DNA of 64,000 bases from VXRJ01 sp964636705. Its GTDB lineage: Bacteria > Acidobacteriota > Vicinamibacteria > Vicinamibacterales > UBA8438. Location: contig CAZWUJ010000013.1 of the NCBI GenBank assembly GCA_964636705.1, positions 1 to 64,000 of the forward strand, given 5' to 3'. The translations under genes were made by a program, and so were the position numbers. A model generated the notes under the pieces. It was not told the origin of the DNA. It worked only from the letters and a program-made list of their open reading frames with translations, and made no database searches. Of this stretch, positions 43,137-52,467 are shown piece after piece (the stretch's first letter is position 1; each line of letters begins with the position of its first letter).

Positions 43137-44937
43137 GCTCGAGGGTGATCCGCTCGCCGTCGCGGTCGACGATCACCTCGGCAGGCTGGTCGACGCGGAG
43201 CAGATCGAGGGCGAACATGTAGTCGTAGATGTCGCCCACCTCGCGGCCGGCGAGGCTGACGATGACGTCACCCCCTTCGATTCCCGCTTCCGCCGCGGGA
43301 CCTCCGGCGACGACCCCCGAGAGCGCGAGCCCCTCCGTTTCCTGCGTGTAATCCGGGATGGTGCCAGTATAGATGCGCATCATCGCGGTGCCGCCCTGCT
43401 GTTCCTCGCGCTCCACCTCGACGAAGTCGGGCGGCTCCGGACGGAGGGCGAGGCTGCCGGTGACGGCGGCGGCGAGGTCGACGATCTTCGCGATGCCATC
43501 GTAGTTGAGCGTGTGCGCGTCGTCGCTCGGCCGGTGATATTCCTCGTGCGAGCCGGTGAAGAAGTTGAGGCTCGGGACGCCGGCGTCGTTCAGGCTGCGG
43601 ACATCGGTCGGCAAGTACGGGTCGGCCACGAACGACAGCGTCAGTCCGACCGGCTCGTTGAGCTCCTCCACCAGATCGGTCCAGATGGAGCTGCTGCCCA
43701 CCGCCTGCACGTTGACGGTGTTCTCGCGCAGGCGGCCCACCATGTCGAAGTTGAGGTAGGCGGCGATCTCGTCGGCCGGCACCAGCTCCCGCTCGACGAA
43801 GTCGTCGGAGCCGAGGAGTCCCAGCTCCTCCCCCGACCAGAACGCCAGGATGACGCCCCGGTCGCGCTCGACGGCGCCCATCCGCTCGCCGATCGCGAGG
43901 ACGGCGGCGGTGCCGGACGCGTTGTCGTCGGCGCCGTTGTGGATCTCGCCCACTTCGTCGTCACGCGCCAGCGAATCGCCGCCGCGGCCTCGGCCCAGAT
44001 GGTCGTAGTGGGCGCCGAGCAGGAGGTACGGCTTGTCCACCTCCGCGTCGTTGGTCGGCGGCAGCCAGCCGATCACGTTGTGGCCGGTGCCCGGCTGCCG
44101 CTCCAGGCGGACGTCGAGTGACGCGCTAAGCGGCAGATCGAAGCCGGCGATGTGGGGGTTGGCGGTGTCGAGCTCCGCCTGCACCTCGGCGAGGGAGCGG
44201 CCGGCGCTCTCGACAATCGCGGCGCCGAGCGCGCCATCGACCGTCGCCGCGACCAGGCCGGCGTCGCCCATCGCGTTGTCGAAGGTGAGCGGCGCGAGTT
44301 CTCCCGCGTTGGGCGACGTCGGACCCGTCACCACGATCAGGCCCACCGCGCCGCGCTCGCGCGCCACGAACGCCTTGTTGCGAAGTCCCGCGACGCGCGA
44401 CAGCTCGCCGCGTACGTCGCCCTCCGATTCCTCCGGAAAGTAGCGGAGGACGACGGCGATCTTTCCTTCGACATCGAGGGTCGCGTAGCTGTCGTAGCTG
44501 AAGCCGTCGGCGGCCTCCGGAACCGACAGGCCGTAGCCCGCGAAGACGAGCGGCGCCTCGACGGCGGCGGTCTCGGAGAAGGCGAGGCCACGGACGGGCG
44601 AGCCCTCGCCGGCGGACGGAGCGGGCAACTCGACGGGCGCGCCGTCGGCATCGCTTAGCGCGATCGTGGTGCCGCTGTCCTCGATTCCCGACGTGAACGT
44701 GAACTCGTGGCGGTAGGCGTCGTAGCCCGGCAGCGGCTCGGCGCCGATCGACTGCAACTGGCCGATCAGATAGTGCGCCGCCATCTGCTCGCCCGTCGAT
44801 CCCGTGAGGCGGCCTTCGTAGTCGTCACTTGCCAGGATCTCGACGACCGTCCGCGTGTCGTCCGGCGGGGGCGGGCCGCAGGCGGCCGCAAGGACGAAGA
44901 ATCCAATCAGTGACCCGGCGCACGCGCGTGTTCTCAT
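43114..44937 (-). CDS. M28-family zinc aminopeptidase lipoprotein with PA and PDZ domains
   Basis: 607 residues. FFVLAAAC is a lipoprotein signal. A PA-type domain lies about residues 110-250 (SYATLDVEGKIAVVLRYFPEE). The M28 catalytic domain has the two-zinc ligand set: GAHYDHLG, NGADDNASGTAAVL, FWSGEELGLLGSDD (the Glu pair), NFDMVGR and EEYHRPSDDAHT. The last ~95 residues form a PDZ domain (LSGVVAGGPAAEAGIEGGDVIVSLAG). This arrangement is common in exported acidobacterial and proteobacterial aminopeptidases for peptide scavenging. It is followed on the same strand upstream by the lhr gene. Confidence 0.92.
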   Translation of the reverse strand: MRTRACAGSLIGFFVLAAACGPPPPDDTRTVVEILASDDYEGRLTGSTGEQMAAHYLIGQLQSIGAEPLPGYDAYRHEFTFTSGIEDSGTTIALSDADGAPVELPAPSAGEGSPVRGLAFSETAAVEAPLVFAGYGLSVPEAADGFSYDSYATLDVEGKIAVVLRYFPEESEGDVRGELSRVAGLRNKAFVARERGAVGLIVVTGPTSPNAGELAPLTFDNAMGDAGLVAATVDGALGAAIVESAGRSLAEVQAELDTANPHIAGFDLPLSASLDVRLERQPGTGHNVIGWLPPTNDAEVDKPYLLLGAHYDHLGRGRGGDSLARDDEVGEIHNGADDNASGTAAVLAIGERMGAVERDRGVILAFWSGEELGLLGSDDFVERELVPADEIAAYLNFDMVGRLRENTVNVQAVGSSSIWTDLVEELNEPVGLTLSFVADPYLPTDVRSLNDAGVPSLNFFTGSHEEYHRPSDDAHTLNYDGIAKIVDLAAAVTGSLALRPEPPDFVEVEREEQQGGTAMMRIYTGTIPDYTQETEGLALSGVVAGGPAAEAGIEGGDVIVSLAGREVGDIYDYMFALDLLRVDQPAEVIVDRDGERITLELIPRARE

Positions 44938-44962
44938 CGTCGATCTCCCGCTGGTAGCGCGA

Positions 44963-47900
44963 TCATTCTTGCACGGCGGCCGCGCCGGCGGCGACCGGGG
45001 CGGGCGGCAGCAACTCGACCATCTCGCCCGAGAGAGTGCTCACGCGCGCCCCGGGCGTAACGATGCCCGCCAGGTTCATCGGGTCGGCGGCGGCGACGCG
45101 AACCCCGCGGCCCTGATCGATACGGCCGCCGTCGCGGCGGACGATGCGCAGCAGCTCCACCGCGTCGGGCCGCGCGAACTGCTCTCCCACGAAGCCGGCG
45201 ACGAAGCGGCCGCCGCGCACCTCGCCGCGGGCCTCCATCCGGCGGAGGGACGCAAGCAGATCGCGCCACGGCGGCATCAGTGTCTCGCGACGGACGAGGT
45301 CACGGAAGACGACGCCCCAGCGCAGCAGCAACTGGCGCGCGAAGGCATCGGCGCGCTCGCGTTCGGCGGCGCGGTCCGGTTGGGCGCCGGGGTCGCCGGC
45401 CGATGCGCCGGCTTCCGCCCCTGCCGCGGTTCCGGCCTGAGCGCCCGTGCGTCCCGGCGCGAGCAGCGCCCAGCGGCCCGCGGTATGACGCGGGCGGGCG
45501 GCGCGGAAGCGGCCCTCTCCGCGACGGCGCTTCGGGTTGGTCAAAGCCCGCAGGTTGTCGAAACCGTCGGCCGTAACGAGGCCGGCCGCGACCAGTTCCC
45601 AGAGTCCGTCCTCGACCTCGCTCGGCAACCGGCGCGTCTCCTGCACGAGCTCGCGAAGGAACGACGCGCCCCGCCGCTGGAGGGCATCGAGCACGGCCTG
45701 GGCGGGATGCGAGAGGACCGGCGGATGCGCATCCTCCCGATGGCCGCCGGGCGGGAGCAGCCAGTCGAGGTCTTCCCGCAGGAAGAGAGCGACTGGCGCG
45801 ACGCGGGTGGGGCGGACGCGGCGCGCGCGGCCTCCGGCCGCCTCGCCGTTCTCGCCACCGTTCCGGGACTCGAAGGCCGGATGCGGCGACAACCGTCCCC
45901 ACATCACTTCGCCCGACAGGCACAACTGGTCGAGCATCTCCGGGTCGTACTTCGCCATGCGGGCGGCAAGCACGTCGCGTTCCCAGGCGGCGGCCGACAC
46001 CTCGCAGCCCTGCAGTTGCTGAATCACCTGCAACAGGCCGGCGGCGCCGTGCAGCCTCGTCCCGTCCGAAAGACGCTGCCAGCGCGCGAGGAAGCGGACG
46101 AGATCGGCCGACGTCACCGGTTCGATCTCGCGGCGGAGGCGGCCGAGGGTGAGGCGATGGATCCTCGCGAGGACGCGCCGGTTGCACCATTCCGTCGGTG
46201 CCCCTTCGGCGCGGCCGGCCGCCGTGAAGCGGCCCCGGAGCACCTGGCCCTCGCCCTCGAGGCGGGTGAGCGCCGCCGTGATCCGATCCTCGGGAATGGC
46301 GAGAGTGGCGGCGAGGGCGGGCGCGGTCATCGGGCCCACCGAGTCGAGCCAGCCGCGCAGGATCTCGACCACGGCGGCGTCGGCGGTGTCCGGCGTCGGC
46401 TGATCGATGTCGGGAGGATCCGGATCGACGGCGGCGGCCGGGTGGACGAGGCGCGCGGTGCGGAGGCGTTCGGTGGCGACCCAGAAGGTGGGAGGTGCGG
46501 GTGCCGGCCTGGAGGCCGGCGGACCAGGGGCCGGCCTGGAGGCCGGCGGACCAGGGGCCGGCGTGGAGGCCGGCGGACCTTGTGCCGGCCTGGAGGCCGG
46601 CGGACCGGGGGGCGGACCGGTGAGGGTGGTGGCGCGGCCGGTGTCGGCGAGACTGGCGAACCATTCGCGCCAGGCGTCGCGCGGCGGGACGAGGATGAGC
46701 GTCAGCAGGGCGTCATGGAGCTCCTCGGGGTCGCGCACGACGGGCCATGCTTCGTCCGCCACCTCCCGGATCGCCGCCTCGTCGAGCGCGCCCATCTCGC
46801 CGCCGTCGTCCCCGAGCGTCCGGCGCAACTGGACGGCGCGCGCGCGGCGTTCCTCGAGCGGGGCATCGTCGAGGAAGGCGTAGGGGTTCGCGTTCAGAAT
46901 CTCGTGGCCGAGGGGCGACGGTTCGGCCGTGTCGATGGCGTGCGTCGCGACCGTGCCGTCCTCGATGCCGGCAACCAGGTCGCGCAATCCGTCGATGTCC
47001 ATCGCCTCGTGCAGGCAGTCGCGGATGGTCTCGTCCACCAGGGGGTGGTGCGGGATCCGGATCTCGCCGCTCAGGTTCTCGGCGCACGCCACCTGGTCGG
47101 GGAAGACCGCCGCAAGGAGATCGTCGGATCGCATCCGCAGGATGGGCGGCGGCACCTTCTTGCCGCCCGCGAAGCGGAGGATGGCGAGGGAGCGCGACGC
47201 GTTCCAGCGCCAGCGCGCCCCGAACATCGGCGACGGAAGCATCGCCTGGGTCAGCACGTCCTCCACCGTTTCCGGATGCAGGAAGCGGAAGACCACCTCG
47301 AGGGGAAAGCTGTGCTGCTCGGCCAGCGAGATCACGAGGCCGTTGTCGGTGGCCGCCGCCTGGAGCTCGACGTTGAAGCTGCGGCAGAAGCGCTTGCGGA
47401 GCGCGAGCCCCCAGGCGCGGTTGACGCGGGCGCCGAGCGGTGCGTGCAGCACGAGTTGCATGCCGCCGCTCTCGTCGAAGAACCGTTCCGCAACCAACGT
47501 GCGGTTCGACGGCACCGCGCCCAGCACGCCCACGCCCGCCCGCACGTAGGCGACGGCCTGCTCGGCCCCGGAACGGTCCAGGCCGCATTCCCGGACGAGA
47601 AACGCGACCGCATCATCGTCGGCGTCCGCCGCGGCAACGTGCTCACGGATGCGGGACACCTCGTCCGACAGCTCGCGCGTTCTCCCCGGCGCTTCTCCGA
47701 GCCAGAACGGCACGGACGGCGCGGCGCCGTGCGCATCCTCCACCCGGACGCGCCCCGCCTCGACCCGGCGGATCCGCCACGATGTCGTCCCGAGCAGGAA
47801 GACGTCGCCGGCCAGGCTCTCGACGGCGAAGTCCTCGTCGACCGTTCCCACAGTCGTTCCCTCCGGCTCCGCCACCACCTGGTAGTTGGCGTTGTCCGGG

Positions 47901-49405
47901 ATCGCGCCGCCCGACGTGATCGCCGCCAGGCGCGCGCCGCGGCGGCCGCGCACGACGCCGTTCACCCGATCGCGGTGCAGCCAGGCTCCATTCCGGCCCC
48001 TCGACGAGGCGATGCCGTCCGACAGCATCGTCACCACCTCGTCGAATATCCCGCGCGGCAGGTCGCGGTACGGGTAGGCGCTCCGCACCAGGTCGAAGAG
48101 CTCGTCCTCGTTCCAGTCGCCGGCGCCCGCCGCCGCGACGACCTGCTGCGCCAGCACGTCGCGCGGCCACGGCATCACCGTCCGCTCGTCGAGCAGTCCG
48201 CCCCGAATGGCGCTCACCAGCGCCGCGCATTCGATCAGCTCGTCGCGCGTCGCCGGGAAGAAGCGGCCCTTCGGGACGAACGCCCGATCCACCTTGTGGC
48301 CGGAACGGCCGATGCGCTGCAGCGCGACGGCGATCGAGCGGGGCGTGCCGATCTGGCAGACCAGATCGACCGAACCGATGTCGATGCCGAGTTCGAGCGA
48401 CGCGGTGGCGACGATGGCCCGGAGCCGTCCCTCCTTGAGCGCCGTCTCGGCCGCCTGCCGCAGCCGCCGGGACAGGCTGCCATGATGCGACAGCACCGCG
48501 TCGTCGCCCAGGCGCTCCGCCAGTTGATGCGCCACGCGTTCGGCGAGGCGCCGCGTGTTGACGAAGACGATCGTCGTCCGGTGCGACAGGATGAGCTCCG
48601 CGATCCGGTCGTAGATCTCTCCCCACATGCCGGTCGTGGCGACGGCCCCCAGTTCTTCCTGCGGCGCCTCGACCGCGAGGTCCAGTTCGCGGCGGTGACC
48701 CGAATCGACGACCGCGGTCTCGCCGCCGTCCACCTCCCCGGTGAGGAACGACGCGACCTCCGAGATGGGCTTCACCGTCGCGGACAGTCCGATGCGCTGC
48801 GGGCGCGCGCCGCCGGTGGATCTCACGAGGTGGTCGAGCCGGGCCAGACTGATGGCGAGGTGCGCGCCCCGCTTGTCGTCCAGCACGGCGTGGATCTCGT
48901 CGACGATCACCGTCGTTGCGGTCGAGAGCATCGCCCGGCTCCGCTCCGCGGTCAGCAGAATGAACAGCGACTCGGGTGTCGTGACGAGGATGTGCGGCGG
49001 CCGCCGCACCATCTGCTCGCGATCCCAGGCCGGCGTATCGCCGGTCCGGATCGCGGTGCGGATGTCCGCCAACTCGGCGCCGGACGCCTCCGCCAGCGCA
49101 CCCAACTCCGCGAGCGGCTCCTGGAGGTTCCGGTGGATGTCGTTGCTGAGCGCCTTGAGCGGCGAGACGTAGACGACCGAGGTCCGATCTTCCAGCCGCC
49201 CTTCGAGCCCTTCGGACACCAGGCGATCGATGCAGCTCAGGAACGCCGCCAGCGTCTTGCCCGAGCCGGTCGGGGCCGAGATCAGCAGGTCGCTCCCCTC
49301 CCGGATCAGCGGCCATGCCTCCGCCTGAGCTGGCGTCGCCTGCCCGAACTTCCCCCTGAACCACTCCGCCGTCAGCGAACAGAAACCGTCCATCGCGTCC
49401 CCCAC
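44963..49405 (-). CDS. lhr: Lhr-like ATP-dependent helicase with repeat-derived insert
   Basis: 1480-residue superfamily 2 helicase of the Lhr type. Motif I is APTGSGKTLAAFL, motif II VDEIHAV, motif III GLSATVK, motif VI LQRIGRSGHK; the long C-terminal part is the Lhr-CTD with winged-helix and beta-barrel modules. Lhr-like proteins unwind DNA and RNA-DNA hybrids in stress and repair. Between about residues 930 and 970 the protein runs through GPPASRPAP-like repeats encoded by palindrome cluster D (46503-46601), a low-complexity stretch between two domains. The start is ambiguous between ATG 49405 and 49393. The gene diverges from the sensor kinase, 56 bases away. Confidence 0.9.
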   Translation of the reverse strand: MGDAMDGFCSLTAEWFRGKFGQATPAQAEAWPLIREGSDLLISAPTGSGKTLAAFLSCIDRLVSEGLEGRLEDRTSVVYVSPLKALSNDIHRNLQEPLAELGALAEASGAELADIRTAIRTGDTPAWDREQMVRRPPHILVTTPESLFILLTAERSRAMLSTATTVIVDEIHAVLDDKRGAHLAISLARLDHLVRSTGGARPQRIGLSATVKPISEVASFLTGEVDGGETAVVDSGHRRELDLAVEAPQEELGAVATTGMWGEIYDRIAELILSHRTTIVFVNTRRLAERVAHQLAERLGDDAVLSHHGSLSRRLRQAAETALKEGRLRAIVATASLELGIDIGSVDLVCQIGTPRSIAVALQRIGRSGHKVDRAFVPKGRFFPATRDELIECAALVSAIRGGLLDERTVMPWPRDVLAQQVVAAAGAGDWNEDELFDLVRSAYPYRDLPRGIFDEVVTMLSDGIASSRGRNGAWLHRDRVNGVVRGRRGARLAAITSGGAIPDNANYQVVAEPEGTTVGTVDEDFAVESLAGDVFLLGTTSWRIRRVEAGRVRVEDAHGAAPSVPFWLGEAPGRTRELSDEVSRIREHVAAADADDDAVAFLVRECGLDRSGAEQAVAYVRAGVGVLGAVPSNRTLVAERFFDESGGMQLVLHAPLGARVNRAWGLALRKRFCRSFNVELQAAATDNGLVISLAEQHSFPLEVVFRFLHPETVEDVLTQAMLPSPMFGARWRWNASRSLAILRFAGGKKVPPPILRMRSDDLLAAVFPDQVACAENLSGEIRIPHHPLVDETIRDCLHEAMDIDGLRDLVAGIEDGTVATHAIDTAEPSPLGHEILNANPYAFLDDAPLEERRARAVQLRRTLGDDGGEMGALDEAAIREVADEAWPVVRDPEELHDALLTLILVPPRDAWREWFASLADTGRATTLTGPPPGPPASRPAQGPPASTPAPGPPASRPAPGPPASRPAPAPPTFWVATERLRTARLVHPAAAVDPDPPDIDQPTPDTADAAVVEILRGWLDSVGPMTAPALAATLAIPEDRITAALTRLEGEGQVLRGRFTAAGRAEGAPTEWCNRRVLARIHRLTLGRLRREIEPVTSADLVRFLARWQRLSDGTRLHGAAGLLQVIQQLQGCEVSAAAWERDVLAARMAKYDPEMLDQLCLSGEVMWGRLSPHPAFESRNGGENGEAAGGRARRVRPTRVAPVALFLREDLDWLLPPGGHREDAHPPVLSHPAQAVLDALQRRGASFLRELVQETRRLPSEVEDGLWELVAAGLVTADGFDNLRALTNPKRRRGEGRFRAARPRHTAGRWALLAPGRTGAQAGTAAGAEAGASAGDPGAQPDRAAERERADAFARQLLLRWGVVFRDLVRRETLMPPWRDLLASLRRMEARGEVRGGRFVAGFVGEQFARPDAVELLRIVRRDGGRIDQGRGVRVAAADPMNLAGIVTPGARVSTLSGEMVELLPPAPVAAGAAAVQE
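46503..46601. repeat. Palindrome cluster D inside lhr (four units, 27-bp period)
   Basis: Units begin at 46503, 46530, 46557 and 46584, each 18 bases of GCCGGCxTGGAGGCCGGC type, spaced exactly 27 bases. 27 is a multiple of three, so the lhr frame is kept, and each unit contributes nine residues such as GPPASRPAP. In non-coding clusters the spacing is 30, 31, 34 or 40 and shows no phasing. Confidence 0.93.
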
Positions 49406-49461
49406 AGTCTACGCCGGGCCGCCCCGCCGCCATCCGGACCCTTGGAACAAGAGTAGGATGG

Positions 49462-51507
49462 ATGCCGTCGGGATACACGATGGCGCGCGACGAGCACTAT
49501 CTCAAGACCGAGCTGTACGAGCTGGTTCGGAAGGACCCGGCGATCTTCGAGTTCCTGCAGGCAGGCTCCCTCGACGGGATCTGGTACTGGGACGTCGAGC
49601 GGCAGGACCAGGAGTGGATGAGCCCCCGGTTCAAGGAGGTCTTCGGCTACCGGGACGACGAGATCCCCAACACGTCCGACTGGTGGCAAGCAAACATCCA
49701 TCCGGACGATCTGGCGGTCGCGCTCGACAACTTCGGGAAGCACCTGGAGGACCCGAGCCATCCGTACGATCAGATCGTCCGGTACCGCCACCGCGACGGG
49801 GGCACCGTCTGGGTCAGGTGCCGCGGCCTGGCGATCCGGGACGACGACGGGCAACCGATCCGCCTGCTCGGCTGTCACACCGACGTCACCGCCCTGAAGC
49901 GGGCCGAAGAGGACCTGCGGCGGCAGGCGAACGAGCTGCGGGAGGCACGCGACAGCGCCCAGCGGGCCAACCGGGCCAAGAGCACGTTCCTGGCGAACGT
50001 GAGCCATGAGATCCGGACACCCCTCAACGCCGTGATCGGAAGCGCGGAGTTGCTCGGCGACACCGACCTGACACCCGACCAGCAGTGCCACGTGGAGGCG
50101 ATCCACATCTCGGCCGAGGCGTTGCTCGACATCCTCAACGACATCCTCGACTTCTCGAAGCTCGAGGCGGGCCGTGTAGAAGCCGACTCCTGCCCCTTCC
50201 GACTCCGGGAGCGGATCGAGGCGTGGGTCCGCTCGCTCGCGCCCCGCCTGCATGACAAGCCGGTCAACCTCGTCACCGACATCGCCCCGGACGTCCCCGA
50301 GGCACTCGTCGGCGACGAACGCCTGCTGCGGCAGGTGCTGGCGAACCTGCTCTCGAATGCGATCAAGTTCACCGCGACCGGGCGAATCGCCCTGCGCGTC
50401 TGGACCGAGTCGCACGACGGCGACGACGTTGCCCTCAGGTTCGAAGTGGAGGACACCGGGATCGGCATCCCGCCGGAAAAGCAACGGGTGATCTTCGAGG
50501 AGTTCGTACAGGGCGATGCCTCGACAACCCGCCACTACGGCGGTACCGGACTCGGCTTGGCCATCGCGGCGCGCCTGGTCGACGTGTTGGGAGGCGATAT
50601 CGGACTCGTGAGCGAGCCGGGCCGGGGCAGCACCTTCCACTTCACAGCGCGCTTCGTGCAGCCGTCGCTCGACGCCCCCGGAGTCGACACCGGCGCCGAG
50701 CCGGCCAGCGAAGCGGTCGCCCTGGGACCGCTGCGCATCCTCGTCGTGGAGGACAGCGTCGCCAATCAGCAGGTGGCCATCGGGATGCTGGAGAAGCGCG
50801 GCCATGCCGTCGACGTGGTCGCCAGCGGCGGCGATGCCGTGGAGGCGACGTCCGACGCGCCCTACGATGTCGTCCTGATGGATCTGCAGATGCCCGAGAT
50901 GGACGGCTACGAGGCGACGCGCCTCATCCGGCGGCGCGAAGCGGCAACGGGCGCCGCGCCGGCGGCGATAGTCGCCCTCACCGCCCGGGCGTCACGGGGC
51001 AGCGAGGCGTACTGCCTGCAGTCCGGATTCGACGGCTATCTGCTCAAACCGTACCGGTCACGCGAGTTGTTCGACGTGATAGCCACGGCAGTGGGAATCG
51101 GGCGCGCGGCGGCGACGTCCGATGGCGGGGCCGAGGCTGACACGCGACCCGTTCCCGCGCCCGAGGCCGGCGCGCGCCTCGACTGGGACGCCGCGCTGGC
51201 CGCGGTGGACGGCGAGAGCGAGTTGCTGCGCAAGGTGATCGGCGGCTACCTGGGTCAGCAGACGGCCCTGGTCGACGAACTGCGCGCCGCCCTTGTCGGG
51301 AATGACCTGGCCATCGCGCAGCGCGTCGCGCACACGATCGCCGGATCGCTTCGCCTCTTCGAGGAGGCACGCGTCGTTGCGCTCGCGCATGAACTGGAGG
51401 ACCGGGCGCGCGAGGGCGACTCGGGAGGCGCGGGCCGGGCCTGGGCCGTTCTGGAACCGGAGCTGAACGCCGTCGAGACCGAACTGCGGGCCTGGAACGG
51501 AAACTGA
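49462..51507 (+). CDS. Hybrid sensor histidine kinase with receiver and Hpt domains
   Basis: 681 residues, no membrane segment, so it senses in the cytoplasm. PAS fold at about residues 30-155 (WYWDVERQDQEW, HPDDLAVAL, RYRHRDGGTVWVRCRG). HisKA with the phospho-acceptor H182 (VSHEIRTPLNAV). HATPase N/G boxes (NLLSNAIKFT, DTGIGIP, GTGLGLAI). A receiver domain with D474 in LMDLQMPEMDG. A C-terminal Hpt helix with H624 in VAHTIAGSLRLF. This is a full phosphorelay protein. The start may be ATG 49462 or 49480. The adjacent regulator at 51512 is the natural phospho-acceptor. Confidence 0.92.
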   Translation: MPSGYTMARDEHYLKTELYELVRKDPAIFEFLQAGSLDGIWYWDVERQDQEWMSPRFKEVFGYRDDEIPNTSDWWQANIHPDDLAVALDNFGKHLEDPSHPYDQIVRYRHRDGGTVWVRCRGLAIRDDDGQPIRLLGCHTDVTALKRAEEDLRRQANELREARDSAQRANRAKSTFLANVSHEIRTPLNAVIGSAELLGDTDLTPDQQCHVEAIHISAEALLDILNDILDFSKLEAGRVEADSCPFRLRERIEAWVRSLAPRLHDKPVNLVTDIAPDVPEALVGDERLLRQVLANLLSNAIKFTATGRIALRVWTESHDGDDVALRFEVEDTGIGIPPEKQRVIFEEFVQGDASTTRHYGGTGLGLAIAARLVDVLGGDIGLVSEPGRGSTFHFTARFVQPSLDAPGVDTGAEPASEAVALGPLRILVVEDSVANQQVAIGMLEKRGHAVDVVASGGDAVEATSDAPYDVVLMDLQMPEMDGYEATRLIRRREAATGAAPAAIVALTARASRGSEAYCLQSGFDGYLLKPYRSRELFDVIATAVGIGRAAATSDGGAEADTRPVPAPEAGARLDWDAALAAVDGESELLRKVIGGYLGQQTALVDELRAALVGNDLAIAQRVAHTIAGSLRLFEEARVVALAHELEDRAREGDSGGAGRAWAVLEPELNAVETELRAWNGN

Positions 51508-51511
51508 AGCG

Positions 51512-52402
51512 GTGGCGACCATCCTTGTCGTGGACGACTCGGCAGCCGATAGGAGACTGGCTCAGCATCTCCTGGAGAAGCAGTCGTGGGACGTGCTGCA
51601 GGCGGAACACGGGCAGCAGGCGCTGGACCGGATGGCGACAGCCGAAGTCGATCTGGTGCTCACCGACCTCGTGATGCCGGAGATGGACGGTCTCGCCTTC
51701 GTCAAGCACGCGGCGGCCGACCACCCCCTGCTGCCGGTGGTGCTGATGACGGGACGCGGCAGCGAAGAGATTGCGGTGAAGGCGCTCGAGGCCGGCGCAG
51801 CGAGCTACGTCCCGAAGAAGCTGCTCGCGCGCGACCTGATCGAGGTGGTGGAACGGATCCTCGAAACCTCGCGCGAGCGGCGCAGCTACAAGCGGCTGCT
51901 GGGGCGCCTGCGGAACGCGTCGTTCGTCCTGGAAAACGACCTCCGGCTGATCGCTTCACTCGTCAGCTACCTGACCGGCATCCTGCGCGACTCCGGAATC
52001 TTCAACGAATCGGATTGCCACGGCGTCTCGACCGCGCTCGACGAGGCCCTGACCAACGCCTACTTCCACGGCAACCTGGAGGTTTCTTCCAAGATCCGAG
52101 AACACGACCCGCGGGCCTACCGTGCCCTGGCCGAGGAACGCCGTCAGGTTGCACCGTACCGCGACCGCCGCATCGTGGTTCGCGCCGCCCTGAGCGACGA
52201 CGACGTACGCTTCGTAGTCTCGGACGAGGGACAGGGCTTCGACGTCGACGCCGTACCCGATCCGACGCTGCCGGAGAACCTCATTCAGCCCAGCGGAAGG
52301 GGTATCTTCCTGATGCGGACGTTCCTCGACGAAGTGAACTACAACGACGCCGGGAACGAGGTAACGCTACTCAAGCGCCGGCCGCCGCGGCGGAACGACT
52401 GA
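51512..52402 (+). CDS. Response regulator with anti-sigma-type HATPase domain
   Basis: 296 residues starting at GTG 51512, four bases after the kinase stop. Receiver domain residues 1-120: D52 in VLTDLVMPEMDGLA, conserved Lys (VPKKLLARDL). The C-terminal half is an RsbW/SpoIIAB-like ATPase with ALDEALTNAYFHGN (N-box) and DEGQGFDVDAV, and SGRGIFLMRTFLDE, the G2-type box. This output type may sequester or phosphorylate an anti-sigma antagonist, as in RsbW systems, but no STAS or sigma-factor gene is visible beside it. Part of a two-gene operon with the hybrid kinase. Confidence 0.88.
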   Translation: MATILVVDDSAADRRLAQHLLEKQSWDVLQAEHGQQALDRMATAEVDLVLTDLVMPEMDGLAFVKHAAADHPLLPVVLMTGRGSEEIAVKALEAGAASYVPKKLLARDLIEVVERILETSRERRSYKRLLGRLRNASFVLENDLRLIASLVSYLTGILRDSGIFNESDCHGVSTALDEALTNAYFHGNLEVSSKIREHDPRAYRALAEERRQVAPYRDRRIVVRAALSDDDVRFVVSDEGQGFDVDAVPDPTLPENLIQPSGRGIFLMRTFLDEVNYNDAGNEVTLLKRRPPRRND

Positions 52403-52467
52403 CGCGGCCGGCCGTCCAACGGACCTAGCCACACCCGGGCCGCGGAGCCGCAGGCGACGATGCCCGG

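Noticed and set aside
46503..46601. CRISPR array made of the regular palindrome units
   Set aside because: Units are 18-bp palindromes with 9-bp spacers that repeat the same text; real spacers are unique and longer, and no cas gene is present. The same holds for 62282-62424.
44855..49456. 1533-codon plus-strand open frame over lhr
   Set aside because: Antisense shadow of the helicase; no domain, Arg/Glu/His bias typical of antisense high-GC codons.
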